DNA of 64,000 nt, taken from contig CALZFY010000001.1 in assembly GCA_945786935.1 (NCBI GenBank), positions 49,111-113,110 of the forward strand, written 5' to 3'. Under the pieces are notes generated by a model. The model was given only the letters and a program-made list of their open reading frames with translations, made no database searches and was not told where the DNA came from. Shown piece by piece: positions 26,707-36,311 of the stretch (position 1 is the stretch's first letter; every line of letters starts with the position of its first letter). Source of the DNA: HGM12587 sp945786935. Lineage in GTDB: Bacteria; Bacillota; Clostridia; Lachnospirales; Lachnospiraceae. The translations under genes and the position numbers were made by a program.

Positions 26707-29700
26707 ATGTCTTTACAGTTTGTTTTGGGAAATTCCGGATGCGGGAAAACCCATTATTTATACAATAAGATTATAAAGGAATCCATGGAACACCCGAAGG
26801 AGAAGTATTTTTGTATCGTTCCGGAGCAGTTTACCATGCAGACCCAGCGGGATTTTGTGACCATGCATCCCAGAAAGGGTATTTTTAATATTGACGTTTT
26901 AAGCTTTCAAAGACTGGCTTTTCGTGTATTGGAAGAAGTAGGACAAAATAATCGTATGATCCTGGAAGAGACAGGGAAAAATCTGCTGCTGCAAAAGCTT
27001 GCAAAAAGTCATGAAAAGCAGCTGCAGGTTTTGGGGAGAAATCTAAAGAAGCTTGGCTATATCAGTGAAGTAAAATCCCTGATTTCGGAACTGATCCAGT
27101 ATCAGGTATCTCCGGAGAGTCTTCGGGGGATGATTGAAAAATCCGGAAATAAGCAGCTTCTATCCTGTAAATTACAGGATGTCCTTGTATTGTATGAAGC
27201 GTTCCTTGATTCCCTGGGAGAGGACTATATGACCTCGGATCAGGTACTTACGATCCTGGCAAAGGTATTGGAACAGTCGGAAAAGTTAAAGGATTCTGTT
27301 ATTGTACTGGATGGTTTTACTGCCTTTAACCCGGTACAGCTTCGCCTGATCCAGGGGCTTAGTAAGGTGGCAAAAAAAGTCTATTTAACGATTACCCTGG
27401 ATGAGAGGGAGGAGCCCTACAGCAATCTTTCGAAGACAAATCTGTTTTATCTGAGTAAAAAGACCATTCAGGATGTGACGAAAGTGGTAAGAGAAGCAGG
27501 TGTTGCTGTGGAGGATCCCATTTGGTGTCACAAAGGGGAGCACCACCGGTTTGAGCATTCCAAAGATCTGCTTTTTTTAGAACAGCACCTGTTTCGTGGG
27601 GGAAAGGCTGTTTATGAGAAGGCGCCGGAGCATACCTGGATTACCCAGTACCGGACTGCCATGGAGGAAGTCGAACATGTGGCAGTAAAGATCCGCCGTC
27701 TGGTCAGACAGCACAATTACCGCTACGGTGAGATTGCTGTGGTTCTTGGCAATTCAGAATATCAGGAGCAGGTAAACCGTATGTTTACCAGGTATGATAT
27801 CCCGGCATTTATGGATGAAAAGCGAAATGCCCTTTCTCACCCCTTTGTGGAGTTTTTACGGGCATTTTTAAGAATGATCGAGGAGAACTTCTCCTATGAA
27901 ACGGTCTTTCGATATCTGCGCAGCGGTTTTTCAGGAATTACTACTGAGGAAACGGATCTTTTGGAGAATTACTGTCTGGCACTGGGAATCCGGGGTAGTA
28001 AAAAATACAGTGAAAAATGGATTCGCTTTTCCAGAGGGCAGAACGAAGAAGAGCTTGCAAAGATCAATGAGATCAGAGAACGGTTTTATGAAAGTGTAAG
28101 GGAAGCTTCCATTGTATTAAAGAACACTGAGAAGACTATAGAGGAAAAATGTACGGCTCTTTTCTATTTTCTGGAAAAGCTTCAGGTGGAGGGACAGCTC
28201 CTTGAGCGGGAAGCAGAGTTTTTGGAAGCAGGAGATGCAGCCACAGCCAAAGAATATCATCAGATTTTTCGGGTGATCATGGAGCTTCTGGAAAAATATG
28301 TGGAGATATTAGGGAAAGAACCCGTTTCTTTGGAGGAGTTTTGTGAGGCACTGGATGCGGGCTTTGCGGAAGTGAAGGTAGGTGTGATTCCGCCCGGAAG
28401 TGACCGTGTCATGGTGGGAGATTTAGAGAGAACCAGATTAAAGGATGTGAAGGTGCTGTTCCTTTTAGGAATGAATGAAGGAAATATCCCCAAAAGTCTG
28501 ACCGGAGGCGGAATCCTGTCCCAGATGGAGCGGGAATACTTGGAAGAGCAGAATATTTCCCTGGCACCGACTGCAAAGGAGCAGGTATATTTACAGAAAT
28601 ATTATATTTATTACGTGTTGACAAAAGCATCAGACAGGCTTTATTTATCTTATTCGTCTACAGATTTTCATGGAGCGTCTCTAAGGCCTTCCTATCTTCG
28701 GGATGTTTTCACCGGGCTTTATCCGGGACTGATCCTGAAGCAGAAATGTCCGGATACCCTGGAAGATCTGGAAACAAAGGAGCAGGGAATGGATTACCTT
28801 GCAAAGCATTTACAGGAAGAAAACAGGGATGAAAATAAGCTCCGGGAACTGATGGCCTGGTATGAGTCTGATCCAGTTTGGAAAGAAACCTTAGACAGGC
28901 TCTGGAAGCAGCTGCTTGATCCGGATGGAAAGACAAGCATTGGGGAGGCTGTGGCAAAGGCCATTTATGGAGAGCAAAGTGCCTACAGTGTGACCAGATT
29001 GGAAAAGTATGCATCCTGCGCTTATGCCCATTTCCTCCAATACGGTCTTCGCCTGAAAGAGCGGGAGACTTATGAGTTTGCTGCGGTGGATATGGGGAAA
29101 CTCTTACACAGTGCGGTAGAACTGTTTGCGGCGAAAGTGGAAAAGGGAAACTACAACTGGTTTACCCTGACAGATGAGGATAGAGAGCAGTTATCCGCAG
29201 AATGTGTATCTGAGGTCATCACCGATTACCGCAATACGCTGCTTTTTGACAGTTCCAGAAATGAATATATGATCGAAAGAATGAAGAGGCTGGTAAAAAG
29301 GGCTGTCTGGGCATTGACAGAGCAGATTCGCCAGGGTGTATTCATACCGGAAAAACTGGAGACACCGTTTTTTATTAAAGAAGGAACGATTTCCCTGCAG
29401 GGACGTATTGACCGTATCGATACCTGTGAGGAGAAGGATCAGGTCTATGTCCGGGTGCTGGATTACAAGAGTGGCGCCTCCTCTTTTGATCTGACTGCAC
29501 TTTATAATGGACTGCAGTTACAGCTGGCTGTTTACTTAAATGCAGCCATTGCCCTGGAAAAGAAAGATCATGAGGGAAAGACGATTGTTCCGGCGGGACT
29601 CTTTTATTTTCCTATGAAGGATCCCATGATTTCCAGCGATACCATGCCGGACGAGGAGAGCATCCGAAAGGCTTTGTTTCAGGAATTTGCACTGGATGGG

Positions 29701-30027
29701 CTTTGCAATGCAGATGCAAGGATCATTGGGAAGATGGATCAAAACTGCGGCAGTAAATCTCAGATTTTGCCGGTGGGGTATACAAAGGACGGGAATTTAT
29801 CCAAGCTTTCTAAGGCTGTAACCACAAAGCAGTTTGAATGGCTGGAAAGCTTCGTGAAGGAAAAAACGAAGAGTCTCGGAAAAGAGATCATGGAAGGAAA
29901 CATTCCTGTGAATCCATATAAAGCACAGCAAAAAACAGCCTGTGATTATTGCAGCTATCAGGGAATCTGCGGATTTTCCCCTAAGGAGGCATCCTATAGA
30001 AAGTTGGAGAAATTTCAATGGGAGTAA
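26707..30027 (+). CDS. addB: Helicase-nuclease AddAB subunit AddB
   Basis: 1106 residues. Partner of AddA in processing double-strand breaks for RecA loading. Walker A reads GNSGCGKT at the N-terminus. The C-terminal nuclease domain shows VLDYKSGASSFDL, and the iron-sulfur cysteines that staple it are in YASCAYAHF and CDYCSYQGICGF. The start at 26707 is preferred because GGAGAAG lies upstream; the in-frame TTG at 26695 overlaps that site. It overlaps addA by 10 bases. Confidence 0.96.
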   Translation: MSLQFVLGNSGCGKTHYLYNKIIKESMEHPKEKYFCIVPEQFTMQTQRDFVTMHPRKGIFNIDVLSFQRLAFRVLEEVGQNNRMILEETGKNLLLQKLAKSHEKQLQVLGRNLKKLGYISEVKSLISELIQYQVSPESLRGMIEKSGNKQLLSCKLQDVLVLYEAFLDSLGEDYMTSDQVLTILAKVLEQSEKLKDSVIVLDGFTAFNPVQLRLIQGLSKVAKKVYLTITLDEREEPYSNLSKTNLFYLSKKTIQDVTKVVREAGVAVEDPIWCHKGEHHRFEHSKDLLFLEQHLFRGGKAVYEKAPEHTWITQYRTAMEEVEHVAVKIRRLVRQHNYRYGEIAVVLGNSEYQEQVNRMFTRYDIPAFMDEKRNALSHPFVEFLRAFLRMIEENFSYETVFRYLRSGFSGITTEETDLLENYCLALGIRGSKKYSEKWIRFSRGQNEEELAKINEIRERFYESVREASIVLKNTEKTIEEKCTALFYFLEKLQVEGQLLEREAEFLEAGDAATAKEYHQIFRVIMELLEKYVEILGKEPVSLEEFCEALDAGFAEVKVGVIPPGSDRVMVGDLERTRLKDVKVLFLLGMNEGNIPKSLTGGGILSQMEREYLEEQNISLAPTAKEQVYLQKYYIYYVLTKASDRLYLSYSSTDFHGASLRPSYLRDVFTGLYPGLILKQKCPDTLEDLETKEQGMDYLAKHLQEENRDENKLRELMAWYESDPVWKETLDRLWKQLLDPDGKTSIGEAVAKAIYGEQSAYSVTRLEKYASCAYAHFLQYGLRLKERETYEFAAVDMGKLLHSAVELFAAKVEKGNYNWFTLTDEDREQLSAECVSEVITDYRNTLLFDSSRNEYMIERMKRLVKRAVWALTEQIRQGVFIPEKLETPFFIKEGTISLQGRIDRIDTCEEKDQVYVRVLDYKSGASSFDLTALYNGLQLQLAVYLNAAIALEKKDHEGKTIVPAGLFYFPMKDPMISSDTMPDEESIRKALFQEFALDGLCNADARIIGKMDQNCGSKSQILPVGYTKDGNLSKLSKAVTTKQFEWLESFVKEKTKSLGKEIMEGNIPVNPYKAQQKTACDYCSYQGICGFSPKEASYRKLEKFQWE

Positions 30028-33000
30028 CATGGACTTTAGACCAGAAAAAGGTCATTGAATTAAGAAACAGAAATATTTTGGTATCGGCAGCTGCCGGCAG
30101 CGGAAAAACGGCCGTGCTGGTAGAGCGAATTATGGAGATGGTCTGCGATGAAACACATCCTGTGGATGTGGACAGGCTTCTTGTGGTGACCTTTACGAAG
30201 GCCGCCGCAGCGGAAATGAAGGAAAGGGTTGGTGCTGCCATTCGAAAAAGACTGGAGCTTCAGCCAAATAACGGGTATCTTCAGAAGCAGGAGACCCTGG
30301 TTTCCCATGCCCAGATTACGACCATTGACAGCTTTTGCTCCTATATATTACGAAACCATTTTGGGGAAATTGATTTAGACCCTGCCTTTCGTGTAGCAGA
30401 CGAAGGGGAATTAAAGCTTTTAAAGCAGGATATTCTAAAGGAGATCCTGGAGGAAGAATATACGAAAAAACGTCCGGAATTTCTCCATTTTGTGGAGTGC
30501 TATGCATCCGGGAAAAATGATGAGGTGCTGGAGGAGCTGATCTTAAAGCTTTACGAGTTCTCCACCAGTGACCCTTATCCGGAGGAATGGCTGGAAAAAC
30601 TCCTGGGGGATGCTAAAGATCTGGATATGCAGAGTCTTATGCATCATGTACAAAAAATTCTGGAATGCCTTCTGGAAGAAAATATGCAGGCAATTTCCCT
30701 GTGTCAAAGCCCCGGAGGACCATGTTTTTATGAGGAAGCCTTACAATCGGACCGGATACTTTTAAAGGAATGTCTTGCCTGTACAGATTACGGGGAATAT
30801 TCTGAGGTGATTCGAAACCGCAGCTTTTTGGCACTTTCCAGAAAGAAAATGCCATCCGATACTGAGGAAGAGAAAAAAGAAGCAGTCAAAAATGTAAGAA
30901 ACCGCATGAAAAAGGCATTGGAGAATCTGGAAAAGCAGTTTTTTTATATGTCACCGGACGACATTCTGGAAATAGAAAAAATGGCTGCGCCTGCAAGAAA
31001 AGAGCTCATTCACCTGACCCTGGAATTTTCCAGGCGGTTTACTTTGAAGAAACGAAAAAGAAATATTGTAGACTTTTCGGATATGGAGCATCTGGCGTTA
31101 CAAATTCTCGTCACGAGAAAGGATGGAGTGTGTGAGCCAACGGAGGTGGCAAAAAGCTATGGAGAATATTTTGAAGAGATCATGATCGATGAGTATCAGG
31201 ACAGTAACCTGGTACAGGAACTGATTCTTACCAGTATCTCCAAAAAGCCTTTGGGAGGTAATAATCTGTTTATGGTAGGTGATGTAAAACAGAGCATTTA
31301 CCGTTTCAGGCAGGCAAGGCCGGAGCTTTTTATGGAGAAATATGAATCCTATACGTTGGAAGAGAGTACTTCTCAGCGAATCAATCTGTCAAAGAACTTT
31401 CGAAGCAGAAGTGAGGTGCTTGATACCGTCAATTACCTTTTTGAACGGATCATGAAAAAGGATCTTGGAAATGTTGCCTATGATGAAGAAGCCAAACTGA
31501 ACTTAGGTGCCTCCATGCCGGAGCCGGAAAGACCTGAGGATGTGGAAGCTGAGCTCCTTTTGCTGGATCTTGCAGAGGACGAGGGGGAAGAAAAGCCTGA
31601 TAAGGCTGAGCTGGAAGCTTCCATGATCGCAGAAAAGATTCTGGAATTGCTTCAGAAGCAGAAAGTGACAGATAAGGTTACGGGAGAGCTTCGTCCGGTG
31701 AAACTGGCAGATATGGTAATCTTACTTCGTTCCATGAGTGGATGGAGTGATACGCTTTCCAATGTATTAGGTTCCTATGGAATTCCTACAGTCACCGGAT
31801 CTTCTACAGGCTACTTCTCAGCTTTGGAAGTACAGACAGTATTAAATTACCTGAAGGTATTAAATAACACAAAACAGGATATCCCGTTGGCAGCGGTCCT
31901 TCATTCTCCCATTGGGAATCTGGATTCCGAAGAAATGGCAAAGATTCGGGCAGCTTACCTTGAACATCCTTTTTATGAGGCCTGTGTAAGCTATGCAGAG
32001 GAAGGGGAGGATGAGGTTTTAAGAGAAAAGCTGCAAAGCTTCTGGCAGATGACGGATAACCTTCGAAAGCAGGCAGAATATTTGCCGATCCATAAGCTTA
32101 TATGGGAAATTTATGATAGAACCGGGTATCCGGGAATGGTGCGGGTACAGCCCAATGGGCAGGTGCGGGCCGAAAATCTGGAGATGCTTGTTCAAAAAGC
32201 ATTGGATTTTGAAGCAACCAGCTATCGGGGACTGTTTCATTTTGTACGTTATATTGAAAACCTTCAGAAATATGAGGTGGATTACGGTGTGGCGGAAAGT
32301 GATGCAGGAAATGAAAATGCCGTACGTATCATGAGCATCCACAAAAGTAAGGGTCTGGAATTTCCGGTGGTATTTGTGTCAGGGCTTTCCAGGAAATTTA
32401 ATAAACAGGATGTGAGGGAACGCATTGCCATGCATCCGAATTTGGGGCTTGGAACGGACGCCATTGATCCAAACCGCCGGATCAAGCTTCCGACCCTTCG
32501 AAAAAAAATGATCCAAAAACAGATCGAGCTGGAAGGGCTGGGAGAAGAGCTTCGTGTCCTTTATGTGGCACTTACCAGAGCGAAAGAAAAGCTGATCATG
32601 ACCGGAGGGTTAACTCATGCAGAAGATACACTCAAAAGCCTGATGCAGGAGATGCGCTTATGTAAGCGAGGAAAATATACGGAACTGATTGGAGGGGGAA
32701 GCTTTTTGGAATGGATCTTAGGGACTCTTAACGAAGCGTCTGCTCCATTTAAGGTTCGTTTTGTTTCCCTGGAGGAGCTGGTTGCAGGAAAAACAGCCCA
32801 AATTTTGGAGAAAAAATTCGATTACGAATCCTTCCTGGCAAAGAAAGAGGCAGTGCCTGAGAGCCTTAGGGAAAGGTTTACCTATGAGTATCCATTTGAG
32901 CAGGAGAGAAGAATTCCCGGCAAGGTTTCTGTATCGGAACTGAAAATGGAGGCTATGGAGGAGGAAACTTTGGAGCTTTTGGAAAAACCGGAGATGATTC

Positions 33001-33551
33001 CCTATATTCCCGCGTTTTTAAGAGAGGAGCTGGGGGTCAGCGCCACAGAGCGAGGAAATGCCTACCATCGTGTCATGGAGTGTATGGAACTTTCAGGAAT
33101 CAGACATTCAGACCAGGTTCGTGAGCGGATAGAACAGCTTGTCTTGGAGGGAAAAATGACTTCTGTGGCGGCAAAGACGGTGAATCCTTATGATATTTAT
33201 CTGTTTTGCCGGACCGGGCTATGTCAGAGAATGTTAAAAGCACAGTCTGAAGGAGGTCTTTTTCTGGAACAGCCCTTTGTCATTGCAAGAGCCGCCAGAG
33301 AAATCTCACCTGAATATGACAGCGACCGGGAGATCCTTATTCAGGGAATCATGGATGCCTGGTTTGAGGAGGAGGACGGTCTGGTGCTTTTGGATTACAA
33401 GACAGACCGTATCAGGACCGATCAGGAGCTGATTGCCCGCTATCATACCCAGTTGGAAGTTTATGCGAAGGCTTTAGAGCAGATGACCGGAAAAAAAGTG
33501 AAGGAAAGGTGTATGTATTCCTTCAGCCTTGGTCGGGAGATTTACGTTTAG
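30018..33551 (+). CDS. addA: Helicase-nuclease AddAB subunit AddA
   Basis: 1177 residues. SF1 helicase and nuclease that unwinds and degrades broken DNA ends until a Chi-like site. Motif I is SAAAGSGKT, motif II EIMIDEYQDS, motif III/IV GDVKQSIYRFR, and SIHKSKGLEFPVV is motif V. The C-terminal RecB-like nuclease motif is VLLDYKTDRI. The start lies inside addB, so the pair is translationally coupled. A separate promoter follows it for eutS. Confidence 0.97.
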   Translation: MGVTWTLDQKKVIELRNRNILVSAAAGSGKTAVLVERIMEMVCDETHPVDVDRLLVVTFTKAAAAEMKERVGAAIRKRLELQPNNGYLQKQETLVSHAQITTIDSFCSYILRNHFGEIDLDPAFRVADEGELKLLKQDILKEILEEEYTKKRPEFLHFVECYASGKNDEVLEELILKLYEFSTSDPYPEEWLEKLLGDAKDLDMQSLMHHVQKILECLLEENMQAISLCQSPGGPCFYEEALQSDRILLKECLACTDYGEYSEVIRNRSFLALSRKKMPSDTEEEKKEAVKNVRNRMKKALENLEKQFFYMSPDDILEIEKMAAPARKELIHLTLEFSRRFTLKKRKRNIVDFSDMEHLALQILVTRKDGVCEPTEVAKSYGEYFEEIMIDEYQDSNLVQELILTSISKKPLGGNNLFMVGDVKQSIYRFRQARPELFMEKYESYTLEESTSQRINLSKNFRSRSEVLDTVNYLFERIMKKDLGNVAYDEEAKLNLGASMPEPERPEDVEAELLLLDLAEDEGEEKPDKAELEASMIAEKILELLQKQKVTDKVTGELRPVKLADMVILLRSMSGWSDTLSNVLGSYGIPTVTGSSTGYFSALEVQTVLNYLKVLNNTKQDIPLAAVLHSPIGNLDSEEMAKIRAAYLEHPFYEACVSYAEEGEDEVLREKLQSFWQMTDNLRKQAEYLPIHKLIWEIYDRTGYPGMVRVQPNGQVRAENLEMLVQKALDFEATSYRGLFHFVRYIENLQKYEVDYGVAESDAGNENAVRIMSIHKSKGLEFPVVFVSGLSRKFNKQDVRERIAMHPNLGLGTDAIDPNRRIKLPTLRKKMIQKQIELEGLGEELRVLYVALTRAKEKLIMTGGLTHAEDTLKSLMQEMRLCKRGKYTELIGGGSFLEWILGTLNEASAPFKVRFVSLEELVAGKTAQILEKKFDYESFLAKKEAVPESLRERFTYEYPFEQERRIPGKVSVSELKMEAMEEETLELLEKPEMIPYIPAFLREELGVSATERGNAYHRVMECMELSGIRHSDQVRERIEQLVLEGKMTSVAAKTVNPYDIYLFCRTGLCQRMLKAQSEGGLFLEQPFVIARAAREISPEYDSDREILIQGIMDAWFEEEDGLVLLDYKTDRIRTDQELIARYHTQLEVYAKALEQMTGKKVKERCMYSFSLGREIYV

Positions 33552-33553
33552 GC

Positions 33554-33582
33554 TTGTAAAGGGTCGGATTTTGGTGTATCAT
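33554..33582 (+). promoter_or_regulatory. Promoter of the eutS-eutP pair
   Basis: TTGTAA (33554-33559), 17 bases, TATCAT (33577-33582), starting 3 bases after the addA stop. The expected transcript start is at about 33589, the left arm of the hairpin described next. Confidence 0.7.
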
Positions 33583-33586
33583 GAAT

Positions 33587-33616
33587 TTGTATCTGGAAGG
33601 TACTGAACAGATACAA
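33587..33616 (+). repeat. Leader hairpin (interspersed family, copy 1)
   Basis: TTGTATCTG (33587-33595), loop GAAGGTACTGAA, CAGATACAA (33608-33616). The segment CTGGAAGGTACTGAACAG recurs nearly unchanged at 43152 and 60052, and as a diverged form at 53872. It would be the first structure in the eutS transcript. Confidence 0.8.
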
Positions 33617-33642
33617 TGAAGGTATGAATGGGAGGGTGTTTC

Positions 33643-34017
33643 ATGGAATTTACATTACCGTCCAATGAAGGAAAAATGCGAATCGTTCAGGAACTGGTAC
33701 CCGGAAAACAGGTAACACTGGCACATATTATTGCAAGCCCTGACGAAATTGTATATAAAAAATTAGGTTTAAATCCGGCCCTGGATTATTCCAAGGCCGC
33801 CATTGGCATCTTAAGTATGAGCCCTGCAGAGATTTCTGTCATTGCAGGCGATATGGCAGTGAAAACAGCCAATATCGATCTTGGATTTATCGACCGTTTC
33901 AGCGGAACTTTGATCTTTACCGGCAGAGTTTCCGAGGTGGAAGAAGCTGTGAGAGTAATCTGCGATTATCTTGCCAGAGAGCTTGGATTTACCATTTGTA
34001 AGGTTACAAGAACATAA
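33643..34017 (+). CDS. eutS: EutS/PduU-type bacterial microcompartment protein
   Basis: 124 residues. The block VPGKQVTLAHIIA followed by IGILSMSPAE and GFIDRFSGTLIFTGRVSEVEEA matches EutS, a circularly permuted BMC-domain shell hexamer of ethanolamine microcompartments. The N-terminus is about a dozen residues longer than enterobacterial EutS. The start at 33643 follows GGGAGGGTG. No other shell, ethanolamine or propanediol gene is within the window, so the partner compartment, if any, is encoded elsewhere. It shares one base with eutP. Confidence 0.92.
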   Translation: MEFTLPSNEGKMRIVQELVPGKQVTLAHIIASPDEIVYKKLGLNPALDYSKAAIGILSMSPAEISVIAGDMAVKTANIDLGFIDRFSGTLIFTGRVSEVEEAVRVICDYLARELGFTICKVTRT

Positions 34018-34526
34018 TGAAAAAGATCATACTGATGGGTCGTTCCGAATGCGGGAAGACTACTTTAAGACAGGCATTAAAAGGCGATACGATTCGCTAT
34101 CATAAGACCCAGTATATTAATCACTATGATGTAGTGATCGACACACCGGGAGAGTATGCGGAAACCAACCGGTTGGGACGGGCTTTGGCTCTCTATTCCT
34201 ACGAGGCAGATGTGGTGGGACTTTTAATCAATGCCACAGAGCCCTATTGTCTGTATCCGCCCAACATTGTTTCCCAGTCTACAAGACCGGTCATAGGAAT
34301 CGTGACACAGATCGATGCCGAGGGAGCCAATGTGGAGCAGGCAGTCCAGTGGCTTCGATTGACAGGCTGTGAGGATATTTTTCTCGTAAGCTCCTATACG
34401 GGGGAAGGTATCTGGGAAATTCTGGAATATTTACGGGAACCGGGTGATGTGCTTCCCTGGGACAGTAAGGAAGAAGCGGAAAAGCCCCGAAATGTATTAT
34501 CGACGAAGGCAAATAACAGTAAATAA
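34017..34526 (+). CDS. eutP: EutP/PduV family P-loop protein
   Basis: 169 residues. The small P-loop GRSECGKTTL, a DTPGEY G3-like motif and TQIDAEGAN in the G4 position mark the EutP/PduV family of Ras-like proteins that travel with BMC genes; Salmonella EutP has been reported as an acetate kinase and PduV binds the compartment shell. The start overlaps the eutS stop by one base. No further eut or pdu gene follows. Confidence 0.9.
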   Translation: MKKIILMGRSECGKTTLRQALKGDTIRYHKTQYINHYDVVIDTPGEYAETNRLGRALALYSYEADVVGLLINATEPYCLYPPNIVSQSTRPVIGIVTQIDAEGANVEQAVQWLRLTGCEDIFLVSSYTGEGIWEILEYLREPGDVLPWDSKEEAEKPRNVLSTKANNSK

Positions 34527-34533
34527 AGAATAG

Positions 34534-34560
34534 ATAAGCACCGAATCCCGGTGCTTATTT
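34534..34560 (+). terminator. Terminator after eutP
   Basis: ATAAGCACCG, loop AATCC, CGGTGCTTAT, then TT: 10-bp stem, short T tail. Confidence 0.7.
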
Positions 34561-34583
34561 ATGTATCGAGAAGAAAGGAATCT

Positions 34584-35240
34584 ATGATGAAAAAAACTTA
34601 TTTAACACTGACACTGCTTTGTGTAATTTTGGCAGGACTGGCAGGATGCGGCAAAAAAGATACAGAACAGCCGACTCCCACAGAAACCTTTGTGGAGGAG
34701 AATGAGATTCAGGTGGTGCACCATGATACGGAAAATGTGGATTTTCGTATCGCATTGATCAAAGGTGACATGGCCACCGGCTTTGAACGTCTTCGGGAGG
34801 ATGCCCGGAGGGAGGAAGCTGCAAATCATTACAGATTTTATGAGTATGACAATTTTGGACTGTTTCGCTCTGTCTTTAACTGTGGCACGGTAGATATTGC
34901 TACGTTAACTTTAAAAGATGCATTGGAGGTATATGAGGAAAATCCGGAATTTATCTGTGTGCTTGCTGTGAATTATGAAGGTGAGGATGGCTATGGTGTA
35001 ACCATTGCCACTCAGAAATTTGCCAGAATGTATCCCTTTGCATTGCAGGTATTTATGGAAGAGATGAAATATTCCGCACAGGAAGCTACCTGCATCACGG
35101 GACAGGAAATGAGAACCCTGCTGGAAGGCTATATGGAAGAACAGGGAATAGAACTTCCGGGAGATGAATTTTATTATCCCCTTCCGGAGCTTGTGAACGA
35201 AGAAGTGATTGAAGTTGAGGAGATAGAAACAGATGATTAA
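34584..35240 (+). CDS. Lipoprotein, possibly solute-binding-protein related
   Basis: 218 residues with a lipoprotein signal: MMKKTYLTL, hydrophobic core, lipobox LAGC, then a charged linker. The mature part (FRIALIKGDMATG, FICVLAVNYEG, GVTIATQKFARMYPFAL) faintly resembles substrate-binding proteins of the NMT1/SsuA type but is much shorter and has no transporter genes beside it. Expected on the outer face of the membrane. The start is 34584 or the adjacent ATG at 34587. It overlaps the HAD gene by 8 bases. Confidence 0.6.
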   Translation: MMKKTYLTLTLLCVILAGLAGCGKKDTEQPTPTETFVEENEIQVVHHDTENVDFRIALIKGDMATGFERLREDARREEAANHYRFYEYDNFGLFRSVFNCGTVDIATLTLKDALEVYEENPEFICVLAVNYEGEDGYGVTIATQKFARMYPFALQVFMEEMKYSAQEATCITGQEMRTLLEGYMEEQGIELPGDEFYYPLPELVNEEVIEVEEIETDD

Positions 35241-36018
35241 ACTGATCGCCAGTGATCTGGACGGTACCTTACTGTATGGCCGGGATAACTCGGTCAGCGA
35301 GGAAATGTTTGAACTGATCCGTGAAATGAAGGATCGTGGAATGATCTTTGCGGCAGCTAGTGGGAGACAGTACCACAATCTGAAAAAGCTCTTTGCCCCG
35401 GTATGGGAGGATATGGCATTTATCTGTGAAAATGGTTCCGCTGTGTTTTATCAGGATCAGCTACTTGCACAGCAGGTGGTTCCAAAGGAGGAGCTTTTGT
35501 CACTGGTCGATATCATTGACGCGGAAGGATGTACAGAGGTTGCCCTTTCCAGTGCAACCACCACTTACGTGAGGCCAAAGTCAGAAAACTTTGCACAGTC
35601 CCTGATCGATCTGGGAAATCATGTCTGTGTGGTAGAAGAATGGACAGATGTGACGGAACCCTGTGTAAAACTTGCCTGGTATGAAGCCGGTGGTGTGGAT
35701 CACCGGGTAGAGCATTGGAGTAAAAAAATCATGCCCCCTGCCAGAGTGGTTACCTCCGGTGCCAACTGGCTGGATATTTTATATCCCAACGGCCATAAGG
35801 GCGTGGGTATTAGGGTGCTTCAGGAGCACTTTGGACTTAAAAAAGAGGAAATGGCAGCCTTTGGAGACAACTACAACGATAAAGAGATGCTGGAGGCAGT
35901 AGGCTTTCCGATAGCCATGAGAACCGGGAAGGAAGGAATCATCAGGCTTTGCCCGTACCATACGGACAAGGTGGAGGATACGGTGCGCCAGATCTTAGAC
36001 GGGAAATTCCCTGAATAA
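35233..36018 (+). CDS. HAD-IIB (Cof-type) family hydrolase
   Basis: 261 residues. Motif I DLDGTLL carries the nucleophile Asp, motif II ASGRQ the Ser/Thr position, and motif IV reads GDNYNDKEML. The Cof-type cap lies between. Such enzymes dephosphorylate sugar phosphates or nucleotides; the substrate is not evident. Its start overlaps the lipoprotein gene. Confidence 0.9.
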   Translation: MIKLIASDLDGTLLYGRDNSVSEEMFELIREMKDRGMIFAAASGRQYHNLKKLFAPVWEDMAFICENGSAVFYQDQLLAQQVVPKEELLSLVDIIDAEGCTEVALSSATTTYVRPKSENFAQSLIDLGNHVCVVEEWTDVTEPCVKLAWYEAGGVDHRVEHWSKKIMPPARVVTSGANWLDILYPNGHKGVGIRVLQEHFGLKKEEMAAFGDNYNDKEMLEAVGFPIAMRTGKEGIIRLCPYHTDKVEDTVRQILDGKFPE

Positions 36019-36095
36019 ACTGATACGATGCAATCAGGTATGAAATACTGAAAAATTGGCCATAATCTGGAAAAAGAAGTTAAAGGAGCCGGATT

Positions 36096-36302
36096 ATGAA
36101 GGAAAAAAAGATTACAAGGGAAGACATTTCTCGTCTGGAAGGCGATGAGCGGATGAAATACGAGATCGCAGAGGAAATGGGGCTTCTTGATCAGGTATTG
36201 GAACATGGCTGGCGTTCCCTGTCAGCAAAGGAGACCGGTAAGATCGGCGGCATGATGACCAGCCGGAAAAAAGCAGGCATAGCAGACGATACAGAAGCAT
36301 AA
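36096..36302 (+). CDS. Alpha/beta-type small acid-soluble spore protein
   Basis: 68 residues. MKYEIAEEMGL followed by GWRSLSAKETGKIGGMMTSRKK reproduces the two conserved SASP blocks (MKxEIAxExG and the GxIGGxMxxR DNA-contact helix). These proteins coat DNA in the dormant spore core and are degraded by Gpr at germination. The N-terminal extension is Lys-rich. AAAGGAGCC stands before the ATG. No sigma-G promoter was confirmed in the 77-base gap. Confidence 0.88.
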   Translation: MKEKKITREDISRLEGDERMKYEIAEEMGLLDQVLEHGWRSLSAKETGKIGGMMTSRKKAGIADDTEA

Positions 36303-36311
36303 ATATGTTCC

